Positions 13,401-23,098 are shown, counted from the stretch's first letter. The stretch: 64,000 nucleotides of DNA from Episyrphus balteatus (GCF_945859705.1 NC_079136.1:51846094-51910093); one strand, 5' to 3'. Notes: generated by a model from the sequence alone, not told the origin. A program made the numbers and translations.

Positions 13401-14354
13401 TAGGAAAAAATAATTATTTGCTTTTGTAATTTTCCCACTTTTTTTTCAAAAGGTGGCCATTGTAGTTATAACTTAAATTACAAAAATGGCGGGAATAAAA
13501 CTTGAAAACACAATTCAGTTTATAATTTGTACTCATTTAAGGTTAATTTCATATATACATACTTCATGTAGGTATTGAATAACTTTTTTAAAAACAGTTC
13601 ACCTAGTGAAAAAGATTGTTGGTTTACAAAAAGATTATAAAGATTTTTCTCTTGGATTGAAAAAAAAAAAACATGATTTTGGGCACGAAAACATTAAAAC
13701 ATGATTTTAGTACAAAAAACATGAAAATCATGCTAAATCATGATTTCTCGCAGCCCTGCACAGAGGAAATAACTCTGGTTGGAAAAGAAGCTACAAAAAA
13801 CGCTTGACAACGAATTCGGAGCGACCTTGAGTGCCCTAGAGCTCACAACGAACAAACCTAAAGTTCGCGCGACCCAGTCATGCATTTTATTTAAAAGTTT
13901 GAATATTTTGCAAATTTTTGAAATACACAGATTTAACTATGGTTGTAATGAATCTTTCAATAGACTCATTACGCTTTCGCTTTATAATAACTACTTTAAT
14001 GAAATAGATTTGGCAATGAATAGAAATGATTATAAAGCAAAAATATTGTATTTCTTGAATTAATTAAGCTTTTAATGAAATTTGTAAGTACCTAGTCTTA
14101 AAGATTTATAAATCCATAGAATAAATAAATAAATAATAATAGAAGCTGATGATTAAGACAATGATGATTTTTACCTTGATGTTTAGTTTTCTCTTGCCAT
14201 CTTCAACTTGAGACTCGGCAAGTTGTTCTTTGATAACAATTTTCTTAACTTTAAAATCGGTTTTGGTGATATTTAGACCTTTGGGTAATTTGGCACCCTT
14301 TAGTTTAACTTTTGCTTTTTCAGCACGAATATTCTTTTTATGATGTCCTCCCAT
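10472..14354 (-). CDS. TEX10/IPI1 homologue (PELP1-TEX10-WDR18/Rix1 complex subunit), five coding exons
   Basis: TEX10/Ipi1 proteins are helical-repeat subunits of the nuclear Rix1 (PELP1-TEX10-WDR18) complex that matures pre-60S ribosomes. In animals they also belong to the 5FMC chromatin complex. Joined exons in transcript order are 14354-14175, 12405-11235, 11181-10938, 10880-10723 and 10659-10472. The sum is 1,941 nt, giving 646 aa, with phases consistent at every GT-AG junction. The N-terminus is basic (MGGHHKKNIRAEKAKVKLKG) and leads to RKLNIK. The family hallmark AMTHI..SLQEDSL..LD lies at residues 147-163. The rest is alpha-helical and HEAT-like. It is shorter than human TEX10 (about 930 aa). 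A 57-nt intron (10937-10881) is in frame without a stop, so retention would add 19 residues. The start ATG is the first in exon 1, and the PET100 gene lies just upstream. Confidence 0.88.
12515..12605. repeat. Cluster of GAACTAGTTC/GTTCGCGAAC palindromes
   Basis: About 90 bp contain GTTCGCGAAC, GAACTAGTTC (twice), GAACTAGTGAAC and a final GTTCGCGAA, so nearly every base falls in GTTC/GAAC words. Both edges carry AGTTCGCGAA, which gives the block an overall inverted symmetry. It resembles a small palindromic MITE or subterminal transposase-binding repeats. No target duplication could be established. Confidence 0.6.
13858..13892 (+). repeat. Solo 3' end of the DINE-like family
   Basis: The sequence GCGCGACCCAGTCATGCATT followed by TTATTT matches the 3' termini of the longer copies at 28014-28054 and 39781-39820. 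No 5' part of the family is present nearby, so this is a truncated copy within the TEX10 intron. Confidence 0.6.
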
Positions 14355-14574
14355 TTTAAATAATAAATTTAAAGAAAAATATAAAAAAAACCTTTAACAA
14401 TCAACTAGAATAAAAAAAAAGTAAACACGTGCGATTCCAGTTTTGACAGTTGTTTGTTTACGTTCCAAAATTCACTTCATAATGCCGATGCGATGAATGA
14501 TGTTTCTCTTTTGTTATATAAATAAATAATTTCACAACAAATATGTACTTACTATATGTACTTTCTATAAAATC

Positions 14575-14580
14575 TTTATT
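14575..14580 (-). terminator. Poly(A) signal of the PET100 gene
   Basis: An AATAAA hexamer on the minus strand lies 25-30 bases past the PET100 stop codon. This places the transcript end well before the TEX10 start codon at 14354. Confidence 0.5.
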
Positions 14581-14604
14581 TCCATTTAAAAACCTTACAA
14601 CTAA

Positions 14605-14853
14605 TTAATGTTTGCGTTTATTCTCAATTTCTTCAAAAGCTTTCATTTGTTTTTCTTCTTGTTTTGCTCGAATCATTTTAATAGCATCTTCAAGTTCTTT
14701 ACGATGACTCTCACTATCTGGTGGATAGATATCTCGCTTGGTTTTGGTTACCCATTCTTCAAAATAAGCTGGTTGATTGAAGATATGGAAAAGTGCAACG
14801 GGAAAGGTCATGTATAATGCCATTTTGCCAATTTCAAGATGCCAACCACCCAT
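14605..14853 (-). CDS. Pet100: PET100 homologue, cytochrome c oxidase assembly factor
   Basis: PET100 is a small inner-membrane mitochondrial protein needed to assemble complex IV. The frame encodes 82 aa, close to animal family members (about 73-80 aa). It opens MGGWHLEIGKMALYMTFPVA, matching the family pattern MG..LEI..M..Y.TFPVA..., whose hydrophobic residues (about 11-24) form the single membrane segment. This is followed by NQ..YFEEWV...KR.I.PP and a charged, helical C-terminal tail rich in Lys/Glu. The ATG at 14853-14851 is the first in this frame. A TTACAG acceptor-like site sits 17 bases upstream, suggesting a 5' UTR intron. The gene ends 250 bp from the TEX10 start codon on the same strand. 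Confidence 0.87.
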   Translation of the reverse strand: MGGWHLEIGKMALYMTFPVALFHIFNQPAYFEEWVTKTKRDIYPPDSESHRKELEDAIKMIRAKQEEKQMKAFEEIENKRKH

Positions 14854-15143
14854 GGTGTATAGTTTTAATGCTGTAAGTATAAAATTTTAATGAGAATTTA
14901 AGGTTTTAGCTGGAATATTTACAATTTTATAAAAACTTTGGAAAAACACAAAATACTGATCGATTGAATAAATTCTTTTGTCTTGTTTGATTTGGATCAG
15001 CTGTTTAAAAAATGACAGCTGAAATGTGGATAGTGAATTGTGGATGGATAAATCATAGAATCCACTTAAGGGTTGACTTACACTATTCATAGGACATAAG
15101 TACAGGGTGAAGCTTACATTAGACATTTTTTGATTTCTAATGC
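14854..15143. other. Upstream region of PET100
   Basis: AT-rich sequence with a possible 5' UTR splice acceptor next to the PET100 ATG. No separate gene is supported. The minus-strand frames at 14887-15311 run partly through the adjacent hairpin element. Confidence 0.4.
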
Positions 15144-15658
15144 CCACTTTTCACGAGTCGATTTTAGCCGCACGATATGTCGTTCGACCAGGATTTTTCT
15201 ATAAGGGGGGTTCACATTTACCAACTTACCAGACATACCGATTGTCATTTGGCCTGATGGCCGAACTATATTTTTCTTCACACTCATGAGACAATTTTCA
15301 TCAAAACCCATTTTTCAGATTATTTTTAATGTATCTTTACCCTATTCTGCTTTAAAATTAGAGAGAATGGATTATCACTCTCTGCCGGACAGACATGTCG
15401 TTTAATTGACTAACATGTCCGACCACCAAAAAATCAAAATTTTTTGAAAACCATCCGGCAAACAGGACAGGCCGTCGTCGGATGAGTGTTCACATAATCA
15501 AAACAGCATCAGATCAGAACAAATGGCAGCTGGTCTGTCCGGTAAGTTGGTCAATGTGAACCCCCCTATAGGGATTGTCACTTTAGTCGCCTGCGACATA
15601 CGTTCACCCGAGTCAAAAAGCTTTGCCGCACGGCAAAAATCGACTCGTGAAAAATCCC
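15144..15658. repeat. Nested pair of inverted-repeat elements
   Basis: The outer element has TTTTCACGAGTCG at 15148-15160, mirrored by CGACTCGTGAAAA at 15641-15653. Inside it, a second element runs from 15205 to 15566 with ends GGGGGGTTCACATTTACCAA and the complementary GGTAAGTTGGTCAATGTGAACCCCCC block. A TATA sequence borders both inner ends. The inner family recurs, diverged, at 62126-62368. The outer family appears related to 52800-52925. There is no coding capacity. Confidence 0.7.
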
Positions 15659-15836
15659 CATAAGGCTCTTCCAAATCAATGACGGTAAAGGTAAAAAGAG
15701 CACGGATGACAACATTTTTGTATGTGATGACTCCCGTAAGACGCTTTGTAATTTGTAAAAAATGTTTTGCTCCGGAGTAATTTTCGACTACGAAATCCTT
15801 TGGACTTACACCTCTTTGTCAGATCTACACTTCTTA

Positions 15837-16050
15837 GGGCCAGTTGTACAAATATTTAATCCGTGGATCAGCAACTTTTATCTTCTGAAATCGGTAGCAA
15901 GGCTGAAGTTTAGCACTGGTTTAAGGTTCAAATATGTAGAAATAGCCAAATTCATGCTTGAACCGAAGATGACCCGCAGCTAATCCACCAAAATCGGTGG
16001 GTTAAATTCCTGAACCAAGGCTGATCCACGTTGTTTGTACAACTATGGCT
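15837..16050. repeat. MITE with AGTTGTACAAA inverted ends
   Basis: The left end GGCCAGTTGTACAAA (from 15838) pairs with the right end TTTGTACAACTATGGCT (to 16050). The symmetry continues inward through GTGGATCAGC (near 15864) and GCTGATCCAC (near 16020). A 73-codon frame inside is incidental. Confidence 0.6.
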
Positions 16051-16277
16051 ACTCCTCATTTTTTCAAAAAAAAGGACGAAGCAGTTCGTTGGATTTTGAT
16101 ATAAGCCTATGCGCGCATATGCCTATTATAGTTGGGCCTTAATATACTTTTGTACATCTTCACAAATTTTCGATGAGTTTGATTCAATAGCTCTGTTCCT
16201 TTGGGAGGTGGCAAAGTACTACTAGTAGCTTACTATAGCGATTTTCAATGGAACGCACTTTCAACGACGAATACAAT

Positions 16278-16512
16278 AGGGGTATTCACGATTCGATGCA
16301 AATGCTCTTGTATCGTTGTAAAAGTGCAAGAGTGTAACATTTTCTTAAACTTAAATAACCAAATATACACTCTTTACACTTTTGCTATACCCTAACCCTA
16401 TTGTAAAAATAAAATACAATGGTACAAAATTTGTCTTTTGTAGTTGTAGCAGTAGAAAAATAAAATTTAGCAATCTTACACCTTTTTGGTGCACCGGATC
16501 GTGAATACCCCT
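16278..16512. repeat. hAT-like MITE, 235 bp, with 8-bp target duplication
   Basis: The ends are AGGGGTATTCACGATTCG and, inverted, AGGGGTATTCACGATCCG, an 18-bp TIR with one mismatch. The flanks are AATACAAT (16270-16277) and AATACAAA (16513-16520), a 7-of-8 match. The 8-bp size fits the hAT superfamily. The interior is AT-rich without a transposase frame. Confidence 0.8.
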
Positions 16513-16626
16513 AATACAAATCGTATCTACTCGGGAAGAAGAGCATGAGCAGATGATAGCAATAGATTAACCAAAACGTCTACTATTGGTAGACTACCAC
16601 CTTCAATGGAACAGGGCTTTGATTGA

Positions 16627-16778
16627 AGGCTTGGCCACACCGAAGGGTACATACGGTAGCGGTACGGGTACTTGTATGAAAAAAATTCCAAACTGACACA
16701 TCAACGTTCACATGTGGAATTTTTTTCATACAATTACCAGTACCGCTACCGCATGTACCCTTCGGTGTGGCCAAGCCT
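16627..16778. repeat. Solo unit of the GGCTTGGCCACACC palindromic family
   Basis: This 152-bp palindrome starts AGGCTTGGCCACACCG and ends with its complement, with a short asymmetric centre containing ATCAACGTTCA. It is the same family as the array at 17608-18805, but shorter and more diverged. TGA flanks both ends. It abuts the left end of the larger element beginning near 16789. Confidence 0.8.
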
Positions 16779-17607
16779 TGAAGCGACGCCGCACAGTGCG
16801 TTGATTGTATGGAGATGTTGGAAAAAAATCAAATTTTTAAAAAAAAGTTGAGTTTGGAAAAAAAATTGTTTTTAAATGTAATAACAACACGAAATTTCCA
16901 CGCCCCCTGCCACGCCCACTTCTGAGTGTGCATATTTATATCTAGAAAACGGCTTGCACAATTTGAATAAAATTGAAGAAATTTGATTATCTAGGCGAGT
17001 TCAAAAGTACAAAATAGAGTCGACCCTATTTGCCCCCTGCCACGCCTACTTTTGTATACATGATTCGATCCAGGAACTTGTATGTATGGGAATTCGGGAA
17101 AAAAATAAAAAAAAACAAGTGTTTTGCTAAGATTTCTTGATTTTCAGGCTCTAAATTTGATTGCATATTTAGTTTTGACTTCATTAACTGCAAAACACCA
17201 CGCAATCGGGCTGTTGGGTTGGAAAAACAAACATCCAAAAGCTCCCTAGCTGAACACATTATGTAAAAAATACTCGTAAACAAACACTTGTTGCAAGAGA
17301 AAGCGCAAGTTTCTGCAGACAAAACTTACTTTTTTTAAAAGATATAATTGTTTTCTTTCTTTAAATAAAAACACTTTTTTTCCATCTGACCCCTCTCCAA
17401 ATATATGGCTTATCAAAGTTAGTACTTACCACGAACAAAGAAGCTTTGATTTGGACTCTCAAAAAAAATTTAAATTTACATGTAGAAAAAAAAATATGCA
17501 GTTAGAATAATTATAATTTCTCTCCTGAATGATAACCTAGCAAAAAAATATCAAATGTTCCTTATTTCTTCAGTAAATGGTCTTTTAACCGGTAACTACA
17601 AATCTTA

Positions 17608-18805
17608 AGGCTTGGCCACACTGGAGGGTATGCGGTAGCGGTACGGATAGCGGTGAGGGTACTTGTATGAAAAAAATTCCAAACTGACACATCAACGTTC
17701 AGGTGTGGAATTTTTTTAGTACAAATATCGTTACCGCTATACCGTATACCCTCCGGTGTGGCCAAGCCTTTAAAGGCTTGGCCACACCGGAGGGTATGCG
17801 GTAGCGGTACGGGTAGAGGTAACGGTACTTGTATGAAAAAAATTCCAAACTGACATATCAACGTTCAGATGTGGAATTTTTTTCATACAAATATCGTTAC
17901 CGCTACCCGTACCTTTACCGCATACCCTCCGGTGTGGCCAAGCCTTAAAGGCTTGGCCACACCGGAGGGTATGCGGTAGCGGTACGGGTAGAGGTAACGG
18001 TACTTGTATGAAAAAAATTTCAAACTGACATATCAACGTTCAGATGTGGAATTTTGTTCATACAAATATCGTTACCGCTACCCGTACCTCTACCGCATAC
18101 CCTCCGGTGTGGCCAAGCCTTAAGGCTTGGCCACACCGGAGGGTACGCGGTAGAGGTACAGGTAACGGTACGGGTATTTGTATGGAAAAAATTCCAAACT
18201 GACACATCAACGTTCAGATGTGGAATTTTTTTCATACAAATATCGTTACCGCTACCCGTACCTCTACCGCATACCCTCCGGTGTGGCCAAGCCTTTAAAG
18301 GCTTGGCCACACCGGAGGGTATGCGGTATAGCGGTAACGATATTTGTACTAAAAAAATTCCACACCTGAACGTTGATGTGTCAGTTTGGAATTTTTTTCA
18401 TACAAGTACCCTCACCGCTACCCGTACCGCTACCGCATACCCTCCAATGTGGCCAAGCCTTAAAGGCTTGGCCACACCGGAGGGTACGCGGTAGCGGTAC
18501 GGGTAGCGGCAACGATATTTGTATTAAAAAAATTCCACACCCGAACGTTGATGTGTCAGTTTGGAATTTTTTCCATACAAATACCCGTACCGTTACCTGT
18601 ACCTCTATCGCGTACCCTCCGGTGTGGCCAAGCCTTAAGGCTTGGCCACACCGGAGGGTACGCGGTAGCGGTACGGATAGCGGCAACGTTATTTGTATTA
18701 AAAAAATTCCACACCCGAACGTTGATGTGTCAGTTTGGAATTTTTTCCATACAAATACCCGTACCGTTACCTGTACCTCTACCGCGTACCCTCCGGTGTG
18801 GCCAA
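17608..18805. repeat. Tandem array of seven ~170-bp palindromic units
   Basis: Units are at 17608-17769, 17774-17945, 17949-18120, 18123-18294, 18299-18460, 18464-18635 and 18638-18805. Each is a near-perfect palindrome beginning AGGCTTGGCCACACCGGAGG and ending with the complement; unit 7 lacks the last four bases. The junctions between units are TTAA, TAA, TA, TTAA, TAA, TA in order. A short asymmetric centre gives each unit an orientation: 1-4 one way, 5-7 the other. Unit 5 (162 bp) is the reverse complement of unit 1 (162 bp), including shared private variants; the full-length others are 172 bp. Open frames here are by-products of the palindromes. Confidence 0.9.
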
Positions 18806-18922
18806 CTCTAATTGTTTTTTTTTTTTTTATTGATCTTCTGAGGATCTCTGACAACAGAAAATTGAACTTAATCATAAATTAACTGTCGATTTATTCATTC
18901 AGACTTTTTACCATTGACCTAT

Positions 18923-19209
18923 TATATATGGACTGCTAATCGTTTGACTTTTCCATACAAAAATTGAAAAAAAAATGATTCCACATCTTTCTAGCTCTAC
19001 TAGCTGTATAACCTTAGACGGCGAAAAGAGGAAACTTTTAGTGAGTGACATCTGTCGTTAAAAGGTAGGGCTTTCTCTGTTTTTCTATATTTGTTCCTTT
19101 CGCACTTCGTCAAAAATGTTGCACTTATTCTCCACTTTTTTTTAGGGCGCTAGTATCGCGAAGAAACAAGTGGAACCAACCTGAATATGCTTCTAGCAGT
19201 CCATATATA
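18923..19209. repeat. MITE with perfect 16-bp terminal inverted repeats
   Basis: TATATATGGACTGCTA at 18923-18938 is perfectly mirrored by TAGCAGTCCATATATA at 19194-19209. The terminal TA steps may include a TA target duplication, as in Tc1/mariner-type MITEs. There is no coding capacity. Confidence 0.75.
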
Positions 19210-19773
19210 TTAAGTCAATGCTTTTTACCTTGAATTTGGCATACTTGCTTCACATTTTTGGCAAATTCTTTTTTTTGATTTTTTTCCACTAGTCGCCGCA
19301 CTGTGCGCCGACGGTATGTAAATCCACCATTTAGTTTGACATCTGGCTCAAAAGCTTCAATTTTCACTACAGCTACAAAAAAGAACGCACATTCTGACTT
19401 TTGGAGGAAGTTCTCAACCGACTACCTAAAATCTGGCAAGCCTGTTTTTGTGCGAATCTTGCTACATCAGCATTTAAAAAATGCACGTTGCACCTATTAA
19501 ATTGTTTACATATTCCCACCAATAATTAATTTGAGCTTATAATAATTATTGCTGTGTTTCATTCCAGATAAAAGTTTTCTTTTTTTTATTGAATCAAATT
19601 ACGTTCCACTTAAGCAAAGTCAAATCTTGCTCATTCCCATTAAGTAAGCTTAAAAAAGCAACAGGTTCCGGTGCATTATTATTTGAAGAACCAAACTAAC
19701 CAAATTTTTGTGCTAAAATTTAAACCGGCTTTATTCATTTATTTAATTAATTATAAATCAAATAAATAACAAT

Positions 19774-20706
19774 ATGAACGCCATTCACAAAGGTTGGTTT
19801 AGCGAAATCCAAGATGACCTTTGGCCAGGTCAATGTTTTTCTCTGAAAGTTAAGAAAATACTTCACGAGGAAAAATCAAAGTTTCAAGATATCAAAATTG
19901 TCGAAACGTAAGTAAGTTTTGCAAGGGTTTTCCCCTCTATTTCAAAGCTTATTTTTTATAATAGAGAAACTTTTGGAACGTGCCTGATTCTTGATGGAAT
20001 CATTCAATGCACTTCTCGTGACGAAATGTCTTACCAAGAGATGATCTCATTCTTGCCTTTGTGTTGTCATCCGGAACCTCGCAAAGTGCTTATTGTTGGA
20101 GGGGGTGATGGCGGTGTTGCCCGGGAAGTTGTCAAGCATCCTGATGTCGAGGAAGTCCATCAGGTGGAGATTGATGACAGAGTCGTAGATCTGTCCAAGG
20201 AATATCTTCCAAAAATGGCATGTGGCTTTGACCATCCCAAATTGCGTCTTACGATTGGAGATGGCTTCGAATACATGAAGCAACACAAGAATGAGTTTGA
20301 TGTTATCATAACAGATAGCTCTGATCCAATTGGGCCAGCTGTTAGCTTGTTCCAAGAGAGCTATTATGAATTGATGAAAAATGCTCTCCGAAAAGGTGGT
20401 ATCGTTTCATCGCAAGGAGGCAGTTTCTGGCTAGATCAGAATTATATTAAAAAAACAATGTCTGGTTGTAAGCAACATTTTGCACAGGTTGCATATGCTG
20501 TGACATCAGTTCCATCGTATCCATGTGGTAATATTGGATTTGTTATTGGAAGTTTGGATACATCAAGATCACTTCGCGATGAACCAGCAAGACAATTTAC
20601 TAACAAAGAAATTGATAAAATGGATTTGAAGTATTATTCGACGGCCATGCACAAAGCTGCCTTTACATTGCCTCGTTATATTGAAAAACATTTTTATGAA
20701 ACTTAA
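19774..20706 (+). CDS. Spermidine synthase, two exons
   Basis: The enzyme transfers the aminopropyl group from decarboxylated S-adenosylmethionine to putrescine, forming spermidine in the cytosol. Exons are 19774-19907 and 19965-20706, separated by a 57-nt GT-AG intron (phase 2). The product is 291 aa, close to human SRM (302 aa). The N-terminal beta-barrel part includes GWFSEIQDDLWPG and LDGIIQCTSRDEMSYQEM. The Rossmann-fold glycine loop GGGDGG is at residues 90-95, the acidic EIDD is near 113-116, and the catalytic TDSSDP is at 161-166. KYY....H.AAF.LP is near the C-terminus. All are conserved, so the enzyme should be active. In two-step gene models the second exon alone (ATG at 20026) would lose the N-terminal domain, so the spliced start is preferred. 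An AATAAA lies at 20811. Confidence 0.95.
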
Positions 20707-20810
20707 TTCGAAGAAGGAAGTGGCAAATTATGCTGAATAAGAATTATTTTGTACAGAATTATTGTAGATTTAAATAATGTTTGTTGTAATATTTTTTTTT
20801 TTGAAAATCG

Positions 20811-20816
20811 AATAAA
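20811..20816 (+). terminator. Poly(A) signal of spermidine synthase
   Basis: AATAAA about 105 bases past the stop codon, after a T-run, in typical position for a short fly 3' UTR. Confidence 0.55.
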
Positions 20817-20940
20817 AATTTAATGAAATACGACTAATGAGGTGACTTGTAAATGCTTTTAAAAAAATGTATTGGGTTAAATACATTTAAATAAGAAACA
20901 ACAAAATTATTTTTTCTATTACAAAGGTAGAAGATGAATT

Positions 20941-21087
20941 GGCAAAAAAAGATTCAGTACCGAATATAAACCAATCCAATTAGATATGGGAGCAGATATC
21001 CCAATCGGCGTGTTTATAAGAAAGAATAAATCCTTGCACTTGGATGACAAGGGAGCGACTTTGTTATCTTTCGAAGATTATGTCTAA
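20941..21087 (+). pseudogene. Coding-like fragment of unknown identity, downstream of spermidine synthase
   Basis: An open frame without its own ATG at the beginning reads GKKRFSTEYKPIQLDMGADI and continues for 28 further residues to a TAA, ending LLSFEDYV. Its composition is unlike the low-complexity frames around it. A stop codon lies just upstream (TGA at 20935), and a second frame over the same 5' part also looks protein-like. A TTACAAAG acceptor-like site precedes it, and an AATAAA follows at about 21129. It could be a terminal exon of a gene with introns, a decayed copy, or chance. I do not recognise the family. Confidence 0.3.
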
Positions 21088-22047
21088 GCCAGACTAAGGA
21101 AAATTAAACTGAGTATATTTTATCGCTGAATAAAAAGAATAATAGAATATTGTTAGGTGTTATGTTACAAAAAAAGCTAAAATCGGTCGAAAAGGAAGAA
21201 TTTTTGCCATGCAAATAGTTTTTTCCACCTAAATCCAGATTATTACTTACTGTTTTGTTTTAATTTTTATGGTTGTATTTATTAATTATTGTATCTCATA
21301 CAAAAAAAATAATTTCAACCAACCATTTCAACAAATGGATCTTTTGGATCTTTCGTATTTTAAAACCGGGTCTTAGACTGGAATTTAAATTTATTACAAA
21401 GGTAAGAAGCAGCTTCTTTCTATAGAAAATTTATTAAGAGGTGAGTCTAAATTGTCTATGAATAAGATAAACTCCAGGTTTTTTTAAAAGCGACAAAATC
21501 ACAGCTTATGAAAGAACTCTGGATAAGGTTCATTTTCTTTTTTAGTTTTATTACTTAATTTATTTGGGGGCTTGTGGGGCTTTTCATGAATTTTAGTGTC
21601 AAAACTAAAGTTATTTAGGTACCTTAGCCATTTCTTGACTAAAAGTTATGCTATCTGGGAATTAAAAAAAAAATTTTTTTTAACTGCAACTGGCCAAGTT
21701 ACAGTTACAGGTATTTTTTGACAGAAACGTTGAGCCACTGTTCAGAGCAAGGTTTTCTCTAGTATTCAATGAAAAAAATAATTTTTAACTTTAAAAAATG
21801 TCCAATTTGATGCGAAATGTTCTAAAATCAAAAATAATCGCTAATTTAATAGCTATTATAAAACTACTTCTTTAACTTTTTTTAATTAATACATTAAAAA
21901 AAACATGAAAAAGTCAAAATACCGTGAAAATTAATTAGACCAGTGCCATTAATTTTTGAGAAAAAATAATATTTACAGCATGGGAAAATTAAGTATAAGA
22001 GGTATTTGAAAGTAAAAAAACAACAACAACAACTATAATTTTTTATA
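21088..22047. other. Intergenic AT-rich sequence
   Basis: No gene, RNA or recognisable repeat was found in this stretch. Short frames are low-complexity. Confidence 0.5.
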
Positions 22048-22628
22048 ATATGTATTAGGGATGTTGCTGCTATTCGGATCCGCAAATGCGGAACATCCGC
22101 ATGAATTGGGACATCCGCATCCGCCTCCGAATCCGCAATAACGCAATGAAAGAAGTTGGGCGGAGCCGGCGAATGGCGCATACCAATGGGAGTCACATCA
22201 AGTAATGGTCTATGACTGTTTTTTTTAGGCAGTTTTCACTAGAGCCCAAATTAGATAATTTCGCAAACTATCTCAAGGGCCAATATGCCAGTAGAGTCTT
22301 TACCAATAATTTCTACCCAATCCACAAGGCAGTTTTCCTAGGGAACAATTATTAAATAGATCAGGCTTAATTAACCTACCTCTATGTAACCGACTTGATG
22401 CAGAGAAGGTGAGCGGTATTACTTTTTATTAAGTCTAATGGACCTCTTTCTAATTTCTCTCACTAAACACATATAATAAAAATGTTTTTTATAACAACTG
22501 TATCATTGTTTTAATTCATTTATATTAATTTTTTTATATGAGATCATAAGCATCCGCTTCCGCATGTTCAGGTGTTAACTTTCAAAAATCCGCATGCGCA
22601 TCTGAATCCGCGGATCCCTAATACATAT
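22048..22628. repeat. 581-bp element with ATATGTATTAGGGAT inverted ends
   Basis: ATATGTATTAGGGAT at 22048-22062 is perfectly mirrored by ATCCCTAATACATAT at 22614-22628. Subterminal sequences are rich in ATCCGC/GCGGAT words on both sides (CGGATCCGC left, CCGCGGATCC right), as in transposase-binding subterminal repeats. It is non-coding; a target duplication is not separable from the inverted repeat. Confidence 0.65.
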
Positions 22629-22933
22629 GTATATTTTTTTTTTGTTGTTTAACTTTTTTCGATAGGAGGTCATAAAATCTTAGAAAAAAACACGATTTTT
22701 GACACCACACTTTTTTTTCGCCCACCCACCCCCTTTCGCCCAATTTGTTTGTGGGCATTTTGTAAAAAATCACAGTACTAATATTTGAGTTGAGCTACTA
22801 CTTTCATTTTATTTCGATGAATTATATTGATAACTGTAGAAGTTCACCTGTTTGAACATTTTAAACAAGAAAAATAGCATCAGTTGTGATTAATTTTGTT
22901 TATACAAAAAAAAAACAAAGTTTAAGAAGGCTA

Positions 22934-23014
22934 CGGCCACGTCCTGAGCGTCTGAGCGGCAATTCTGAGCGACGAGGTGGCCACGTGCTGAGCGGCGATT
23001 CTGAGCGGCAATTT
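22934..23014. repeat. GC-rich short tandem repeat (TGAGCG words)
   Basis: An 80-bp GC-rich island in AT-rich surroundings. It contains five TGAGCG words, two GGCCACGT words and two GAGCGGCAATT words, arranged as an imperfect duplication of a roughly 45-bp unit. Its function is unknown. It lies immediately upstream of a tRNA-like segment. Confidence 0.6.
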
Positions 23015-23042
23015 CAAAACCCTACAAGTGCAAAAAATTCGA

Positions 23043-23098
23043 TGAGCATTCGGCTCACACGCGGAAGTCCCAAGTTCGATTCCTAAAAGTGCCATTTT
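23043..23098 (+). other. tRNA-like 3' half with B-box and T-run
   Basis: The segment contains AAGTTCGATTCCT (RNA polymerase III B-box-like), followed by GTGCC and then eight T residues. A complete cloverleaf could not be drawn: the T-stem does not pair properly and no acceptor 5' strand was found. It is probably a tRNA-derived repeat fragment, not a functional tRNA. Confidence 0.3.

Larger units (their letters stand above)
12406..14174 (-). other. First intron of the TEX10 gene
   Basis: This 1,769-nt intron lies between exon 1 (donor AAG/GTAAAA) and exon 2 (acceptor TTCTCAG). It holds the GAACTAGTTC palindrome cluster (12515-12605) and a solo 3' end of the DINE-like family (13858-13892). The remainder is AT-rich with no recognised structure. 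A 94-codon frame on the other strand (13779-14063) runs through the DINE-like tail and is not thought to be coding. Confidence 0.75.
16789..19303. repeat. Possible 2.5-kb element with CGCACAGTGCG ends enclosing the palindrome array
   Basis: Near 16789 the sequence reads CCGCACAGTGCG and then, about 24 bases on, GGAAAAAAATCAAA. The complement of the right side near 19303 reads GCGCACAGTGCGG and then GGAAAAAAATCAAA. This suggests inverted termini of one element into which the palindrome array and the MITE at 18923 were later inserted. Interior motifs such as CCCCCTGCCACGCC occur twice near 16904 and 17032. No transposase frame was found and the boundaries are approximate. Confidence 0.45.

Noticed and set aside
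13779..14063. 94-codon plus frame in the TEX10 intron
   Set aside because: It runs through a DINE-like 3' end and AT-rich DNA with no start or splice support.
15114..15311. 65-codon minus frame upstream of PET100 as an extra gene or PET100 extension
   Set aside because: It lies across the ends of two inverted-repeat elements.
17161..18810. CRISPR-like array suggested by evenly spaced repeats
   Set aside because: The units are contiguous palindromes without unique spacers, in a eukaryotic genome.
17562..18882. Several overlapping frames of 87-169 codons on both strands
   Set aside because: They are translations of the palindromic array; the same peptide pieces recur in every unit and on both strands.
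20026..20706. Spermidine synthase starting at the internal ATG
   Set aside because: An upstream exon (19774-19907) joins in phase and supplies the conserved N-terminal domain.
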